11,500 bases of DNA from CAZNGF01 sp964572855 (GTDB lineage: Bacteria > Bipolaricaulota > Bipolaricaulia > RBG-16-55-9 > JAJCYT01): the NCBI GenBank assembly GCA_964572855.1, contig CAZNGF010000072.1:1-11500 (forward strand), given 5' to 3'. The first letter of the stretch is position 1. Every line of letters starts with the position of its first letter. Position numbers and translations under genes: made by a program. The notes beneath the pieces are model-generated. The model was not told the DNA's origin. It saw nothing but the letters and a program-made list of their open reading frames with translations, and did not search any database. Positions 11,256 through 11,500 of this stretch are shown here, piece by piece.

Positions 11256-11500
11256 TTGCCTTGCTCAGCCTGACCGGGTGCGGCGCGCGCAACGAGCCGC
11301 CCAGCGCACAGATCGTCGAACCCGAGAACAACGCGCGTTTCAACCAACGGACCATCACCTTCCGCGCCGAAGTGAGCGACCCCGACGACAACCTGGAGAG
11401 CACGATCTGGAGCTTCGGCGACGGCCAGCAGGAGACCGCCGGGGTCGAGGTCACGCACACCTACGACCAGGGCGGGGAATACACCGTCCGGATCACGGCC
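11234..11500 (+). CDS. Lipoprotein with PKD domain, truncated by the window end
   Basis: The first 89 residues are visible. A signal peptide ends in the lipobox LTGC with Cys16, so the protein should be lipidated and anchored outside the cytoplasm. From about residue 22 a PKD (polycystic kidney disease) domain begins. Its marks are the DPDD turn near 48-51, WSFGDG near 57-62 and HTYDQGGEYTVRI near 73-85. This beta-sandwich is used in surface proteins for spacing, adhesion or carbohydrate contact, often with further PKD copies or an enzyme domain downstream, which cannot be seen here. ATG 11234 follows GGAGG (11225-11229) by 4 nt and starts the signal peptide exactly. Upstream lie a promoter (11144-11172) and a possible leader ORF that overlaps the start. 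Partial at the 3' side only because the window stops. Confidence 0.88.
   Translation, partial: MRLTIVLIALLSLTGCGARNEPPSAQIVEPENNARFNQRTITFRAEVSDPDDNLESTIWSFGDGQQETAGVEVTHTYDQGGEYTVRITA

Overview
The window is a roughly 70% GC bacterial chromosome segment of mostly housekeeping and accessory metabolic genes, with no mobile element, CRISPR array, rRNA or tRNA that I can support. It carries bacterial folate genes (folK, folP), an RNase E/G gene, a BioY transporter and a PKD-domain lipoprotein. Several genes have a TANNNT -10 box ending only 5-6 bases before the start codon, with a TTGC-type -35 box 17-18 bp further upstream. That layout implies leaderless mRNAs, which are frequent in Deinococcota and Actinomycetota and occur elsewhere. 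With the gene content it makes a Deinococcota or Chloroflexota-like lineage plausible, but I cannot fix the phylum from this sequence.

Layout. 105-686 (+): BioY, which converges on a secreted SGNH/GDSL hydrolase at 709-1638 (-). That gene is divergent from a two-domain sulfurtransferase at 1711-2484 (+), and both promoters fit in 72 bp. 2525-4132 (+): a dihydrodipicolinate-synthase-family aldolase followed 3 nt later by an ICC-type metallophosphoesterase. 4133-4486 is a base-richer-in-AT gap with no convincing gene. 4487-7208 (+): a compact folK, RNase E/G, alkyltransferase-like/endonuclease V operon. 7209-7306 is a convergent gap with inverted repeats. 7307-9923 (-): folP, then a large membrane-anchored protein built from two degenerate peptidase-MA-like copies, overlapping by 11 nt. 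10033-11028 (-): a luciferase-like oxidoreductase of the TIGR03842 type, with its own promoter and a clear intrinsic terminator before folP. 11234-11500 (+): the start of a PKD lipoprotein that runs off the window.

How the genes relate. FolK and FolP catalyse consecutive steps of dihydropteroate synthesis but sit in two opposite-strand units about 4 kb apart. The folK unit also carries RNA processing and DNA repair functions. I see no defence or secondary-metabolism system. The most unusual signals are these: the RNase E/G gene has no ATG, GTG or TTG that can give a full-length protein, and ATC lies exactly at the family start; the same RNase lacks its zinc-link; the repair protein is a fusion; two degenerate metallopeptidase copies lie in one protein; and a possible leaderless leader ORF precedes the lipoprotein gene.
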